From Plectonema cf. radiosum LEGE 06105 (GTDB taxonomy: Bacteria; Cyanobacteriota; Cyanobacteriia; Cyanobacteriales; Nostocaceae), in NCBI RefSeq assembly GCF_015207665.1, contig NZ_JADEWL010000008.1, positions 1-64,000 on the forward strand: a DNA stretch of 64,000 nt, read 5' to 3'. This document shows positions 15,436 to 26,790 of this stretch, piece by piece; the stretch's first letter is position 1, and each line of letters begins with the position of its first letter. The position numbers were made by a program, and so were the translations under genes. The notes beneath the pieces were generated by a model. The model worked only from the letters and a program-made list of their open reading frames with translations. It had not been told where the DNA came from and did no database searches.

Positions 15436-16980
15436 TTACTGGCTAATTAGTTGTTTTAATTGTGCCTCTAGAGGCTGAGTTGTATCTAAAATTTTCAGAT
15501 ATGATTTTTCTTGGTCGGTAAATGTTTCTGCCGCTTTCATTTGTGATGGTAGCAAATCGGCGGTTGAATCTGCTACGTCTCCAGTACGCTTGACAAGACG
15601 TTGGCGCAATACTTCTTCTGGTGCGGTACAGTTGATAATATGTAGGGGAATTTGATATTGAGTTGCTTTTTCAATCATCTCACCTCGTAATTGCTGTTTG
15701 TCGTACTTTGCATCCAAAATCACAGAAAAACCAAGACGAGCCAGCATAATACCCAATTCCATCAATCGGGAATAAGTTTTTTGATTCATTTCGGGGGTAT
15801 ACAATTCATCTCCACCCCGTTGTAATAAAGGAATTCCCGCTAAATGTTTTCGTACTGCATCCGAGCGTAGATGAACTGCTCCCAAATGTCGAGCTAAGTA
15901 TCTTGCTGTAGTACTTTTACCGGAACCGGATAAACCCGACATTAAAATTAATTTTCCTTGACTTGGTTTAGTATATTCCCAGGCAAGACGATAGTAATCA
16001 GCAGCGGTTGAAGTTGCTTGTTGTTTTGCTGTTTCGGGTACACTAGGGTCATCAAGTAAAAACGAAGTTACTTTTGCTCTGACATAAGCTTGACGGCTTA
16101 AATACAAAGGCAATACTTGTAAACCTTCATAATCTCCAGTTTGTTCGATATAGGTATTTAGAAAGATATTAGCTAAATCTTTGCCGTTTCGGGCTTCTAA
16201 ATCCATCATTGTAAATGCGACATCGTACATGACATCGACAAAACGAAATGGTTCGTTAAATTCGATGCAGTCGAATAGCATTACTTGATTTTGCCATAAA
16301 CAGATATTTCTTAAGTGTAAATCGCCGTGACATTCGCGAATAAAATTGTTGATGACACGATTTTGAAATAATTCTGTGCGCTCGCGAAAAAAGTTGTCTG
16401 TATAATCTTTTGTTTGGTTAAATTGCTGCTGTGTCTGAGCGACACCAATATATTTTGCGGTTTGCTGGTAATTTTCGTCAAATGCAGCTCGTACTTGGGA
16501 TACTTCTCCGAAGGAACTAATATAATCGTTAGTGGCAGCTTGAGCATGATATTGAGCGACTACTTGTCCCAGTTTTACTATGTGTTGTTCTTGAAGTTCT
16601 CTGCGCTCGAACATTTCGCTAAACAAAGTCTCTTGAGGAAACTGACGCATTTTCAGCGTATATTCTATAACTGCCCCGTTTCCCCCCAATTGATACTTAT
16701 CGTCGTCGCGAGTAATTGGTAAAACTTCTAAATAAATAGATGGTGCTGCAATGCTATTTAAGCGTAATTCTTCTTGACAAAAATGTTGTCGCTTTTCTAA
16801 AGTCGAATAGTTCAAAAAACCGAAATCTACCGGCTTTTTCAACTTATAAGCATAATCTCCTGTTAACAATACATAAGAACAGTGGGTTTGAATCAACTGT
16901 ATGGGTTCTCTAACTGCGTGGGGATAGAACCCAGGCTGCATCATCTGTTCAATCGTTTCTGGAATGGAAACCGTACTCAT
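15436..16980 (-). CDS. Fusion of aminoglycoside-phosphotransferase-like and P-loop kinase domains
   Basis: 514 residues. The N-terminal half (1-330) is a COG2187-like protein-kinase-fold domain with Brenner-type motif CHGDLHLRN (Asp220) and FDCIEFN (metal-binding Asp). The C-terminal half (345-514) is a COG0645-like P-loop kinase with GLSGSGKST (349-357) and LRSDAVRKHLAG. Both active sites look complete. Family fusions of this type are widespread, but the substrates are unknown; annotations as antibiotic kinase would be unsafe. It is the first gene of a pair with the membrane protein at 14922. Confidence 0.88.
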   Translation of the reverse strand: MSTVSIPETIEQMMQPGFYPHAVREPIQLIQTHCSYVLLTGDYAYKLKKPVDFGFLNYSTLEKRQHFCQEELRLNSIAAPSIYLEVLPITRDDDKYQLGGNGAVIEYTLKMRQFPQETLFSEMFERRELQEQHIVKLGQVVAQYHAQAATNDYISSFGEVSQVRAAFDENYQQTAKYIGVAQTQQQFNQTKDYTDNFFRERTELFQNRVINNFIRECHGDLHLRNICLWQNQVMLFDCIEFNEPFRFVDVMYDVAFTMMDLEARNGKDLANIFLNTYIEQTGDYEGLQVLPLYLSRQAYVRAKVTSFLLDDPSVPETAKQQATSTAADYYRLAWEYTKPSQGKLILMSGLSGSGKSTTARYLARHLGAVHLRSDAVRKHLAGIPLLQRGGDELYTPEMNQKTYSRLMELGIMLARLGFSVILDAKYDKQQLRGEMIEKATQYQIPLHIINCTAPEEVLRQRLVKRTGDVADSTADLLPSQMKAAETFTDQEKSYLKILDTTQPLEAQLKQLISQ

Positions 16981-17023
16981 TTATCCTCCAACTCAGGTAC
17001 AACTATAATTCGGTTTTAAGCAC

Positions 17024-17051
17024 AAAAAAACCAGGAGTTCGCCCCCTGGTA
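17024..17051 (-). terminator. Rho-independent terminator of the L25 gene
   Basis: On the minus strand ACCAGG (17045-17050) and CCTGGT (17030-17035) form a GC-rich stem with extra G/C pairs, followed by seven Ts (17024-17030). It lies 23 nt beyond the L25 stop codon. Confidence 0.9.
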
Positions 17052-17073
17052 TTTTAATGAAATAAAGCAACCT

Positions 17074-17688
17074 TTACACAATTCCAGAAGCACCTGACTG
17101 TTCTGCTTCACCATCGTCTGTAGTTCCACTACCTTGTGGTGGTAAAACGCTAACAACAAGTTCGGATGATTCTGCTACTAATGTTACCCCTTCAGGTAAT
17201 TGAATCTCATTAACGTGTAAGCTGTCTCCAACTTTCAAGTTAGTTACATCAATATCAATTGCATCGGGAATGTTCTCTGGCAGACAGTTTAACTGCATTT
17301 CGGTAATGACAGTATCTAACATCCCGCCTTCTTCTTTTACCCCAATCGCATTACCGATAAAGTTAAGAGGTACTTCGACGGTCATTTTACCATGACCTGC
17401 AACTGCAAAAAAGCTGAGATGGAAAGGTTGACCTGTGGCTGGATGAGCTTGAACTTCTCTAAGTAAGGTTTGACCTTGCCAAGGAATATCATTAATCTTT
17501 AAATCGATCAAAGTATTGTTCACGGAAGCTTTTTTAAGCAAACGTTCGACAGTTTTGGCATTAATTACCAAAGAAATTGATTCCGTACCTTTATGACCGT
17601 ATAAATTGGCAGGAATTTCTCCAGAACGACGCAAAGCCTTTGTTTTGCTTCCTTCTGGTCGCTTTTGACATTCGACCATCATTTCCAT
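17074..17688 (-). CDS. rplY: 50S ribosomal protein L25/Ctc
   Basis: 204-residue CTC form of L25, which binds 5S rRNA. The N-terminal L25 domain ([20 protein letters not shown]) is followed by the beta-rich CTC domain ([32 protein letters not shown]) and an acidic, glycine-rich tail. Its length is normal for the long form. The start could be Met1 or Met3/Met4 (MEMMVECQ), and this does not change the domain. purA lies upstream in the same direction with 116 nt between them. Confidence 0.95.
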   Translation of the reverse strand: MEMMVECQKRPEGSKTKALRRSGEIPANLYGHKGTESISLVINAKTVERLLKKASVNNTLIDLKINDIPWQGQTLLREVQAHPATGQPFHLSFFAVAGHGKMTVEVPLNFIGNAIGVKEEGGMLDTVITEMQLNCLPENIPDAIDIDVTNLKVGDSLHVNEIQLPEGVTLVAESSELVVSVLPPQGSGTTDDGEAEQSGASGIV

Positions 17689-17804
17689 AGTTTTGTTCTA
17701 ATCAATGTTTAGGGTTTAGTTTACAGTTAAAAGAAAGGCAATTGTTGATACCGAGCTTTTTAATATACAAGCAATACGAGCAAAGAGAATATTGTACCTC
17801 AACC

Positions 17805-19827
<2,023 letters not shown>

Positions 19828-22335
19828 ATGATAAAAGCATCTAGCATAAAAAAAATCAGAATAGTATTTTTACTAACACTTTGCGTAATATTTGCGAATA
19901 CAGTGATTTTATGTAGTAATACTATTAATTTAAAAGTAAATCAACGAAATTTAAATCATTCACATCAAGTCATTATTCAACTGGAAAGAATCCTTTCAGC
20001 ATTAAAAGATGTTCAAATCGCTGATTATGGAATACCGGCAGATGCAGATTATCTAAAATCCTATGTTAGCGCCAGGCAAAAAATTGATATTAATATCCAA
20101 TTATTAAAAGATTTAACTGAAGATAATTATCAAGAACAGCAGCAATTTTTATTAATTGCCCAAAACATTACTAATAAAATTGATTTATTAAGAAAAGAAT
20201 TATATTTAAGTCAAGACAAAACATGGGATTTATCTCCAAAAATCACGTTAACAAATGAAATTACAAGTCTAACTAAATCAATAGAGAGTAGAGAGCAAAA
20301 TTTATTATTAAATCAAATTAATCGGTCTCAACGCAGTTTTGAAAGAGCAATTGCAGCTTTTTTAATTACTGGTTTGATTAATTTCGGATTAGTTACCCAA
20401 ATGTATTATCTGCTTAAAGGTTATATTCTGAGATTTAAAAATATAAAAATAGCTTTACAACAAAGCGAAAATCGCTTACGAGCAATCATTGATGCAGAAC
20501 CAGAATGTATAAAACTAATCGATCAAAATGGCATTCTGTTAGAAATAAATGCCTCCGGAGTAGCAATGATGGAAGTAGAAAATGCCGATATTTTAATTGG
20601 TAAATTGGTATATTCTGCGATTATGCCAGAATATCAAAATGCTTTTAAATTAATGCACGAAAGCGTTTGTCGCGGTAATAAAGAATCTTTAGAATTCGAG
20701 ATGATTGGATTAAAAAATACCCGTCGCTGGATGGAAACTCATGCAGTACCCTTACCAAATGAAAATAACGATGGTTTTTTACATTTAGCAATAACTCGTG
20801 ATATCACCCAACGTAAACTTGCAGAACAAAAACTTCAAGAACAAGCAGCATTATTAGACGTAGTAACAAATGCAATTTTAGTCAAAGATATTGACAATCG
20901 TATTTTATATTGGAATAAAGGTGCTGAAAATATCTACGGTTGGGAAGCATCAGAAGTTCATGGCAAAAAAGCATCGCGATTGCTACACAAAGAATATTCT
21001 TCATTACAAGATGATGCATTATTGAGTGTTATTAATACTGGAAAATGGCAAGGTGAGTTACATCAAGTAACTAAAGAAGGTAAGGATATTATTATTGAAA
21101 GTCGTTGGACACTTTTGCGAGACGAAAAAGGAAAGCCAAAATCAATTTTGGCAGAAAACACTGAAATTACTCAAAAGAAACAACTAGAAACTCAACTTTT
21201 AAGAACCCAGCGTTTAGAAAGTATCGGTACCTTAGCAGGGGGTATTGCTCACGATTTGAATAATGTGTTAGCACCAATTTTAATGTCGGTACAATTATTA
21301 GAAAGAAAGTTGCAGGATTCCCAACATTTACGATTGCTGAAAACTTTAGAAAATAATACTCAACGTGGTGCTAGTTTAATCAAACAATTATTATCTTTCG
21401 CCAGAGGTATTGAAGGTAAACGTACTTTAGTTCAAGTCAAAAATTTAATTGCAGAAATTGAACAAATTGTTAGAGAAACTTTTCCTAAATCAATTCAATT
21501 AACTGTAAATATTCCCCAACAATTGGGCTATGTGTGGGGGGATGACACTCAATTACATCAGGTATTAATCAACTTGGTTGTTAATGCTCGCGATGCCATG
21601 CCGACTGGAGGTAAATTAGAAATTGCCGCTGCCAATCTGTTCATCGATCAACATCATGCTCAGATGAATATCGATGCTAAAATTGGTGCTTATATTGTAA
21701 TTACCATAGCCGATACCGGAATAGGTATACATCCCCAAGTTCAAGAACGGATTTTTGAACCATTTTTTACTACAAAAGAACAGGGTAAAGGTACGGGGTT
21801 AGGTCTTTCTACTGCTTTAGGAATTATTAAGAACCACGGCGGTTTTGTCAATGTTGATAGCGAATTAAATAAAGGTACCATCGTTAAAGTTTATTTACCC
21901 ATTAAACCCAATCCAAATACTGATATTCCTCATGGCGATCGCTGTTCTAATCTTAATGGCAGTGGGGAATTAATTTTGGTAGTTGACGATGAACCAGCTA
22001 TTTGTCAAATTACTCAATCGTCTCTAGAAGCTTATAATTACCGCGTGTTAACAGCATCTAACGGTATGGAAGCTGTAGAAATATACGCTAAATATCAACG
22101 GGAAATTAATGTAGTCTTGCTAGATATGATGATGCCTGGAATGGATGGTGAAACTACTATCAAGATGTTAAAAAAAATCAATCCACAAGTAAAAATTGTT
22201 GCTATTAGCGGGTTAGTATTAAATTCAACTATAGATCAAGCATCAAATCAAGGCGTGAAAGCATTTATGTCTAAACCCTGTACTGGTAAGGAATTGTTGC
22301 ACACCCTAGTTCAAGTTACTAGAGAATTCAGATAG
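19828..22335 (+). CDS. Hybrid sensor histidine kinase (CHASE3-like, PAS, PAS, HisKA, HATPase, REC)
   Basis: 835-residue membrane kinase. One helix at about 10-30 and another at about 172-195 enclose a helical periplasmic sensor resembling CHASE3. Two PAS domains follow (about 212-330 and 335-455), then HisKA with GGIAHDLNN (His475), HATPase with the G boxes DTGIGI and GKGTGLGLS, and a C-terminal receiver LILVVDDEP..LLDMMMPGMDG with Asp766. The HDLNN type is often linked to chemotaxis- or nitrogen-like kinases. No response regulator or output gene is adjacent, so the signal and the target are unknown. Confidence 0.93.
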   Translation: MIKASSIKKIRIVFLLTLCVIFANTVILCSNTINLKVNQRNLNHSHQVIIQLERILSALKDVQIADYGIPADADYLKSYVSARQKIDINIQLLKDLTEDNYQEQQQFLLIAQNITNKIDLLRKELYLSQDKTWDLSPKITLTNEITSLTKSIESREQNLLLNQINRSQRSFERAIAAFLITGLINFGLVTQMYYLLKGYILRFKNIKIALQQSENRLRAIIDAEPECIKLIDQNGILLEINASGVAMMEVENADILIGKLVYSAIMPEYQNAFKLMHESVCRGNKESLEFEMIGLKNTRRWMETHAVPLPNENNDGFLHLAITRDITQRKLAEQKLQEQAALLDVVTNAILVKDIDNRILYWNKGAENIYGWEASEVHGKKASRLLHKEYSSLQDDALLSVINTGKWQGELHQVTKEGKDIIIESRWTLLRDEKGKPKSILAENTEITQKKQLETQLLRTQRLESIGTLAGGIAHDLNNVLAPILMSVQLLERKLQDSQHLRLLKTLENNTQRGASLIKQLLSFARGIEGKRTLVQVKNLIAEIEQIVRETFPKSIQLTVNIPQQLGYVWGDDTQLHQVLINLVVNARDAMPTGGKLEIAAANLFIDQHHAQMNIDAKIGAYIVITIADTGIGIHPQVQERIFEPFFTTKEQGKGTGLGLSTALGIIKNHGGFVNVDSELNKGTIVKVYLPIKPNPNTDIPHGDRCSNLNGSGELILVVDDEPAICQITQSSLEAYNYRVLTASNGMEAVEIYAKYQREINVVLLDMMMPGMDGETTIKMLKKINPQVKIVAISGLVLNSTIDQASNQGVKAFMSKPCTGKELLHTLVQVTREFR

Positions 22336-22421
22336 ACTTTAACAAAAATTTTATTGAGTATATATTTTTTTACTGTTTGTTTTTGTTAATATTAATAAAA
22401 TTTTTAAAATAAAATCTCGTT

Positions 22422-23465
22422 ATGGCTTTATACGCTGAATTACATCGGCATCTAGGTGGTTCGGTTGTACCCCGGATTTTATGGGGATATTTCCAGCGTC
22501 ATTCTGATCAGTTTGTACAACGCTTCGGTGATTATCAAGAATTTGAAGAGTTTTACACCAAACCACGCAATACCTTAGAAGAGTATTTAGAGTTGCACAC
22601 TTTGGTTGAAAGTGTCCAAACTATAGAAACTCTGCCTTACTTTATTTATCGTTTAGTACGCGGTGCCTACATTTTTGAAAATTTAGCATATTTGGAACTA
22701 CGCTATACTCCTTACCTACGAACACCAGAACATTTAAGTCAATCCCAGAGAATTGACAAGATGGCTGAGATTGTGGATGTTGTGGGTAAAGCTAGTAAAT
22801 TATCCGAATATCCCATTGTCACCAGTCAGATTTTGTGTATGCACTCCCGGCTTCCCTATGAGGTGAACAAAGCGATTGTCGATTTAGCCGCTCAAAGTAG
22901 ACAGTATGTATGTGCTATAGATGTAGCTGGGGGAGATAGCGGTTATGGGGAACGTATGAACGAATGGATACAACTTTACGAATACGCTTTATCTGTTGGT
23001 TTAAATACTACCGGACACGTTTATGAAACTAAAGATGGATGTCATCCACAATTACTACCTTATTTAATGCGAATTGGTCACGGTATCCAAATTCCCCTAC
23101 AATATCCAGATTTACTTGAAGATGTAGCAAGACGTGGACAATGTTTGGAAGTATGTCCGACAACTTATATTCAAACGGGTACCTTGGAAGATATCCGAAA
23201 GTTAAAGTTGGTGTTTGATCGCTGTTTTGATGCCGGAGTTGATATCGCTATTTGTACTGATAATGCTGGGTTACATAATGTACGTTTACCATTCGAGTAC
23301 GAAAATCTGTTAACCTACGATATTATTGACTTTGAAATGCTCCAGGCTTGTCAAGATGCCGCTTTTCGTCATGCTTTTGCTTGGACTTATGGCGAACGTC
23401 CGGCATTATTATTAAATGGTTTACTTCATTCTCAACCGCAAGAAGCAGTAATTGGTAATTGGTAA
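22422..23465 (+). CDS. Adenosine deaminase-like metal-dependent hydrolase, divergent active site
   Basis: 347 residues with the ADA (beta/alpha)8 fold. Zinc ligands His8 and His10 lie in ELHRHLGGS. The usual HAGE is TGHVYET (catalytic Glu kept), MRIGHGI keeps the RIGHG motif, and CPTTYIQT matches the CLTSN/PTSN element. The usual [ST]xDDP is ICTDNAG: the zinc-binding Asp remains, but the second Asp, which contacts the purine, is Asn. The HLDG Asp is Gly. The substrate may therefore not be adenosine. The last five or so codons (VIGNW) and the stop codon are made of GGTAATT tandem repeat. Confidence 0.8.
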   Translation: MALYAELHRHLGGSVVPRILWGYFQRHSDQFVQRFGDYQEFEEFYTKPRNTLEEYLELHTLVESVQTIETLPYFIYRLVRGAYIFENLAYLELRYTPYLRTPEHLSQSQRIDKMAEIVDVVGKASKLSEYPIVTSQILCMHSRLPYEVNKAIVDLAAQSRQYVCAIDVAGGDSGYGERMNEWIQLYEYALSVGLNTTGHVYETKDGCHPQLLPYLMRIGHGIQIPLQYPDLLEDVARRGQCLEVCPTTYIQTGTLEDIRKLKLVFDRCFDAGVDIAICTDNAGLHNVRLPFEYENLLTYDIIDFEMLQACQDAAFRHAFAWTYGERPALLLNGLLHSQPQEAVIGNW

Positions 23466-23512
23466 TTGGTAATTGGTAATCGGTAATTGGTAGTTGGTAG
23501 TTGGTAATTGAA
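23447..23512. repeat. GGTAATT tandem repeat covering the 3' end of the ADA-like gene
   Basis: About nine heptamers (ggtaatt, with ggtaatc and ggtagtt variants). The array starts inside the coding region and supplies the stop codon. A second block of CCATTAC units lies at about 23575-23616. Confidence 0.9.
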
Positions 23513-23624
23513 GTATATAGTTAAAAGTGTTAACCGAGCCTGTCCGTCAAAACTGCCTGATTATTAATCTTTACCCAATTACCCATTACCCATTACCCAT
23601 TACCCATTACCCATTAAAATATAT

Positions 23625-25388
23625 TTACAAGCATTGAGCCTTTAATAAAATCAAGTCTTGCGTCTCTAAGACTGAACATTTTTTTAGAACTTTTTTTAAA
23701 GCGGGAATATTTCCCTGTTCTAAACTGTTTGTAATTTCTTTGATTTTTGGCTCAAATTGTCTTTGACTTAACCATTTATGGGTAGCAAAATATTCTGGTG
23801 AAAATGCTGTAGGCTCTAATAACCAGAAATCAACATTATATTTTTTCACAAAATTTTTTAATTCTGTTGCATTTTGAGAGTACTGAGCGCTAAGTAAATC
23901 GTTAATCCGAGGTAGAATTTGGCGGTAATATCCTAAATGGTAAGGAAGTGCGGATTGCTTGCTAACTAAAACAGAACGTTGTGCGAATGTTGGTAAATTA
24001 TCTGCTTCTTGTGCTAAAGAGGCAATTATGATATTTTCAGGTTGCTTGGACAGAAATTCATATAGTTTTGGTGCTTGCCCAATTACATAACCACTATGGG
24101 GAAATTCTGTTACTTTTAACCGCCAATAACTAGGATATAAAAAAATTATTACTCCTAATAATACTGTAGCTGCTATGGTTATAATTTGTCGTTGTCTTTG
24201 CTCAGTTCTATTTGAAGCCCAATCTAAAAGTGCATCTAATATAATGATTACGGCAATGGCACCCGCTATAGGCATGATAATTTGTAAACTATGCTGGGGA
24301 AAGCGGCTGGGTAGATAAAGCTTGAATAATACAGCATGAGCGGCAAGAAATAAACCAAAAGATACTATAAATATCTGGAGTAAAATCACAATACCTTTAA
24401 GATGGCTAACTAAAGTAAATCTTTGGGGATAACTTAGTAAAATAGGTAGTAGCAATCCTGTCCAAATTTGGGGAAAATGCAATAAAAATTTGATTGGAGA
24501 AGCAACAGCCCCTCGATACCACTGTATGGGTATAAAACCGCTACGCTTGTGAAATAACCAATAGTCTATAGGATTATCGACAAAAAATTCTGTGCGTCCG
24601 TTTTGCAAAAATTCTGGCATCATTCTCGCTTCTGCTGCCGTAACCATTGAACCAAATTCATTTTCCCAAAGAAAATAAGGTAATAATGATATAAATGCAA
24701 CTCCCAAGCCAGTTATACAAAATACATAATCTTGACGCTCCCTCGTCAGTCTAAGTCTTCCATTTTTCCAACTTACTAATCTGACAATCAAAATTCCTAT
24801 AGCTACAAGCAATGTTGAAGGATAAAACAGTCCTAATAACGCGATCACAAATAGCAGTGGTAGCAGTGAACCACGTAATAAGTAATATAAAAATCCCAGA
24901 AAAAACGGGTAAAGAAAGGCTCTTGGGGTTGATGAACTTAAATCCGATGCTAACCATAAGTTTTGATTGAGCAGGAATGTACTCAGGAATGCTGCTGTTG
25001 GGATTGCTAGTAGCTGCATAGAAATTCCAAAACAATAAGCTGTTGAAATTAATCCGAGTACCAACGGTAAAATTTTGCTTAAAAATATCGGTTCAACTCC
25101 GATATTTGCTAGCAGTCGGTAAAAGGTTATATATCCTAATGGTGAGAGGGATTGAAAATAATCGGTAGCTAAATCGTCAGGAAACAGCATCGGATTCACA
25201 AATCTTTGCATCCAAAATACGTGCTGTCTGACATCATCAGATACCGCATAGTCGCTACTCAAAGCTGTTTTGAGCATTAAGATACCGCAAAATGCTGCAA
25301 AAGCTAAACTCAAGCTGAACCAAAATATTAATTGAGAGCGCGAGCGATTTACTGAAGTTAAGGATTTTTGTAAATATCGGCTGAACAT
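23625..25388 (-). CDS. Polytopic membrane protein, possible lipid-linked-sugar glycosyltransferase
   Basis: 587 residues with about ten to twelve predicted helices and a soluble C-terminal part (from about 430). The layout resembles GT-C glycosyltransferases and other large polytopic glycan proteins, with an acidic motif in the first loop (SSDYAVSDDVRQHVFW). I do not recognise the exact family. It lies directly downstream of a dolichol-phosphate-sugar synthase-like GT2 gene (53 nt apart), a pairing in which the GT2 makes the polyprenyl-phosphate sugar and the GT-C protein uses it. That partnership is an inference. Confidence 0.7.
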   Translation of the reverse strand: MFSRYLQKSLTSVNRSRSQLIFWFSLSLAFAAFCGILMLKTALSSDYAVSDDVRQHVFWMQRFVNPMLFPDDLATDYFQSLSPLGYITFYRLLANIGVEPIFLSKILPLVLGLISTAYCFGISMQLLAIPTAAFLSTFLLNQNLWLASDLSSSTPRAFLYPFFLGFLYYLLRGSLLPLLFVIALLGLFYPSTLLVAIGILIVRLVSWKNGRLRLTRERQDYVFCITGLGVAFISLLPYFLWENEFGSMVTAAEARMMPEFLQNGRTEFFVDNPIDYWLFHKRSGFIPIQWYRGAVASPIKFLLHFPQIWTGLLLPILLSYPQRFTLVSHLKGIVILLQIFIVSFGLFLAAHAVLFKLYLPSRFPQHSLQIIMPIAGAIAVIIILDALLDWASNRTEQRQRQIITIAATVLLGVIIFLYPSYWRLKVTEFPHSGYVIGQAPKLYEFLSKQPENIIIASLAQEADNLPTFAQRSVLVSKQSALPYHLGYYRQILPRINDLLSAQYSQNATELKNFVKKYNVDFWLLEPTAFSPEYFATHKWLSQRQFEPKIKEITNSLEQGNIPALKKVLKKCSVLETQDLILLKAQCL

Positions 25389-25441
25389 AATAAAGCCAAG
25401 ATTGCAGTTAAATTTTGATCTAATTAATCTGGAAATGCTGA

Positions 25442-26359
25442 TTATGTCCGCTTGTCAAGCATATCGGCAAGCAGCGCAAACATTGTTACCTGGGTAGTAG
25501 TGACAAACAAAATCAAAGTTCTTTCGGTTAAGTCGTTGCGGATGAATATATCCTGGAATAGTGTTGTCAAAAAAGCGCCAAAAAATAGTGCAGCTATCGG
25601 TAAAAATACTCTTAAAGGAGCAAAATACATTCCTGTTCGTAATATCAATTGTACAAAACGCAAAGTATCGCGGATAGGCTTAATTTTGCTTTTACCTACC
25701 CGATGATGAAAGTCTATCGGTTCGTAATGCACAATATAGTTGTTACTCAGCATTGCCACCGTAATCGTTGTGGTAAAACTAAATGTATCCGGCAAAATTT
25801 TGAGAAATCTTTCTACCACACTTTTACGAAATACTCGTAATCCGCTGTTCAAGTCTGGAATTTTACATCCTGTCATCCATTGAGCAAAGCGCACCAAAAA
25901 CCATTTGGGTATTTTGCGAATAGTCGAATAACTAACATTCGCGCCAATTCTCGCTCCCACAACCATATCTGCTTGTCTGGCTAACGCTACTAATTCGGGA
26001 ATACGTTCGTTAGGATAAGTACCATCTGCATCAGTAATTACTATTAAAGGATATTGAGCGTGTCGAATACCAGTCTTGAGTGCAGCACCATATCCCCGAT
26101 TGCGACGATGTTGAATAACTGTGATGTCAGTACGAGCGTTTAAAACTTTGCTACTGTTATCCGTGGAACCATCATTAACAGCAATAATCTCGTATGTACA
26201 ATCAACAATATTTAAAGTTTCCTGGAGCCGATCGAGTGTTGCGTTAATGCCATCCTCTTCGTTATAAACTGGCAGAATAATTGAAAATGGTAAATAACCA
26301 GTTTCTTCGTTTTGCTCGTTTGGAAAAAATTCTTCACTTAGTCTGGCATTTTCTTTCAT
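25442..26359 (-). CDS. GT2 glycosyltransferase, polyprenyl-phosphate sugar synthase-like
   Basis: 305 residues. The N-terminal GT-A domain has ILPVYNEEDGI, VNDGSTDNS, the RRNRGYGAALKTGI element typical of DPM1/DPG synthases, the DxD motif DADGTYP and GLRVFRK. Two C-terminal helices (about 235-255 and 268-290) anchor it. Such enzymes transfer a sugar from UDP/GDP-sugar to polyprenyl phosphate. The gene is first in a pair with the polytopic protein at 23625, suggesting cell-envelope or exopolysaccharide glycosylation. Confidence 0.9.
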   Translation of the reverse strand: MKENARLSEEFFPNEQNEETGYLPFSIILPVYNEEDGINATLDRLQETLNIVDCTYEIIAVNDGSTDNSSKVLNARTDITVIQHRRNRGYGAALKTGIRHAQYPLIVITDADGTYPNERIPELVALARQADMVVGARIGANVSYSTIRKIPKWFLVRFAQWMTGCKIPDLNSGLRVFRKSVVERFLKILPDTFSFTTTITVAMLSNNYIVHYEPIDFHHRVGKSKIKPIRDTLRFVQLILRTGMYFAPLRVFLPIAALFFGAFLTTLFQDIFIRNDLTERTLILFVTTTQVTMFALLADMLDKRT

Positions 26360-26775
26360 ATTTTTTATACAAATAAATTTTATTTTAAAAATAAAAAATA
26401 TCTTTCAAGTCTGTGTATTTTCACCTTACTAATACTTGAAGTTACATTTCTATAAACAATGCAACTTCTTAAAACTTTTCTACAAATGAAATTATTTTTA
26501 CATGACTTTTAGCATATAACTTAAAAATAAATTAGATAATTCTCAAATTTATGTTTCTGAAATTGTTTAAATAACTTTATTTAATCCAATAACTTCAGTG
26601 TTTACACTAAACATTGTGCCATTCAAACTCAATGAAAAGTTAAATTAAAAACATTGCTGATATTTGTGTTTAAGTATAAATGAAAACATTAAAATCATTT
26701 AAAAAGTATTAACTTCTATTAACAGTTTCCATGTTACATAATTGTGCGGTAGAGTAAAATGTATCTTCGCCTACA
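26360..26775. other. 416-bp AT-rich spacer between divergent GT2 and mutL
   Basis: No gene, tandem repeat or clear terminator is visible. It should contain the promoters of the flanking genes. Confidence 0.5.
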
Positions 26776-26790
26776 ATGTACATTTACGTT

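Noticed and set aside
15436-16980. Aminoglycoside resistance kinase
   Set aside because: The N-terminal domain shares the APH fold but belongs to a widespread uncharacterised fusion family. Fold alone does not indicate drug modification.
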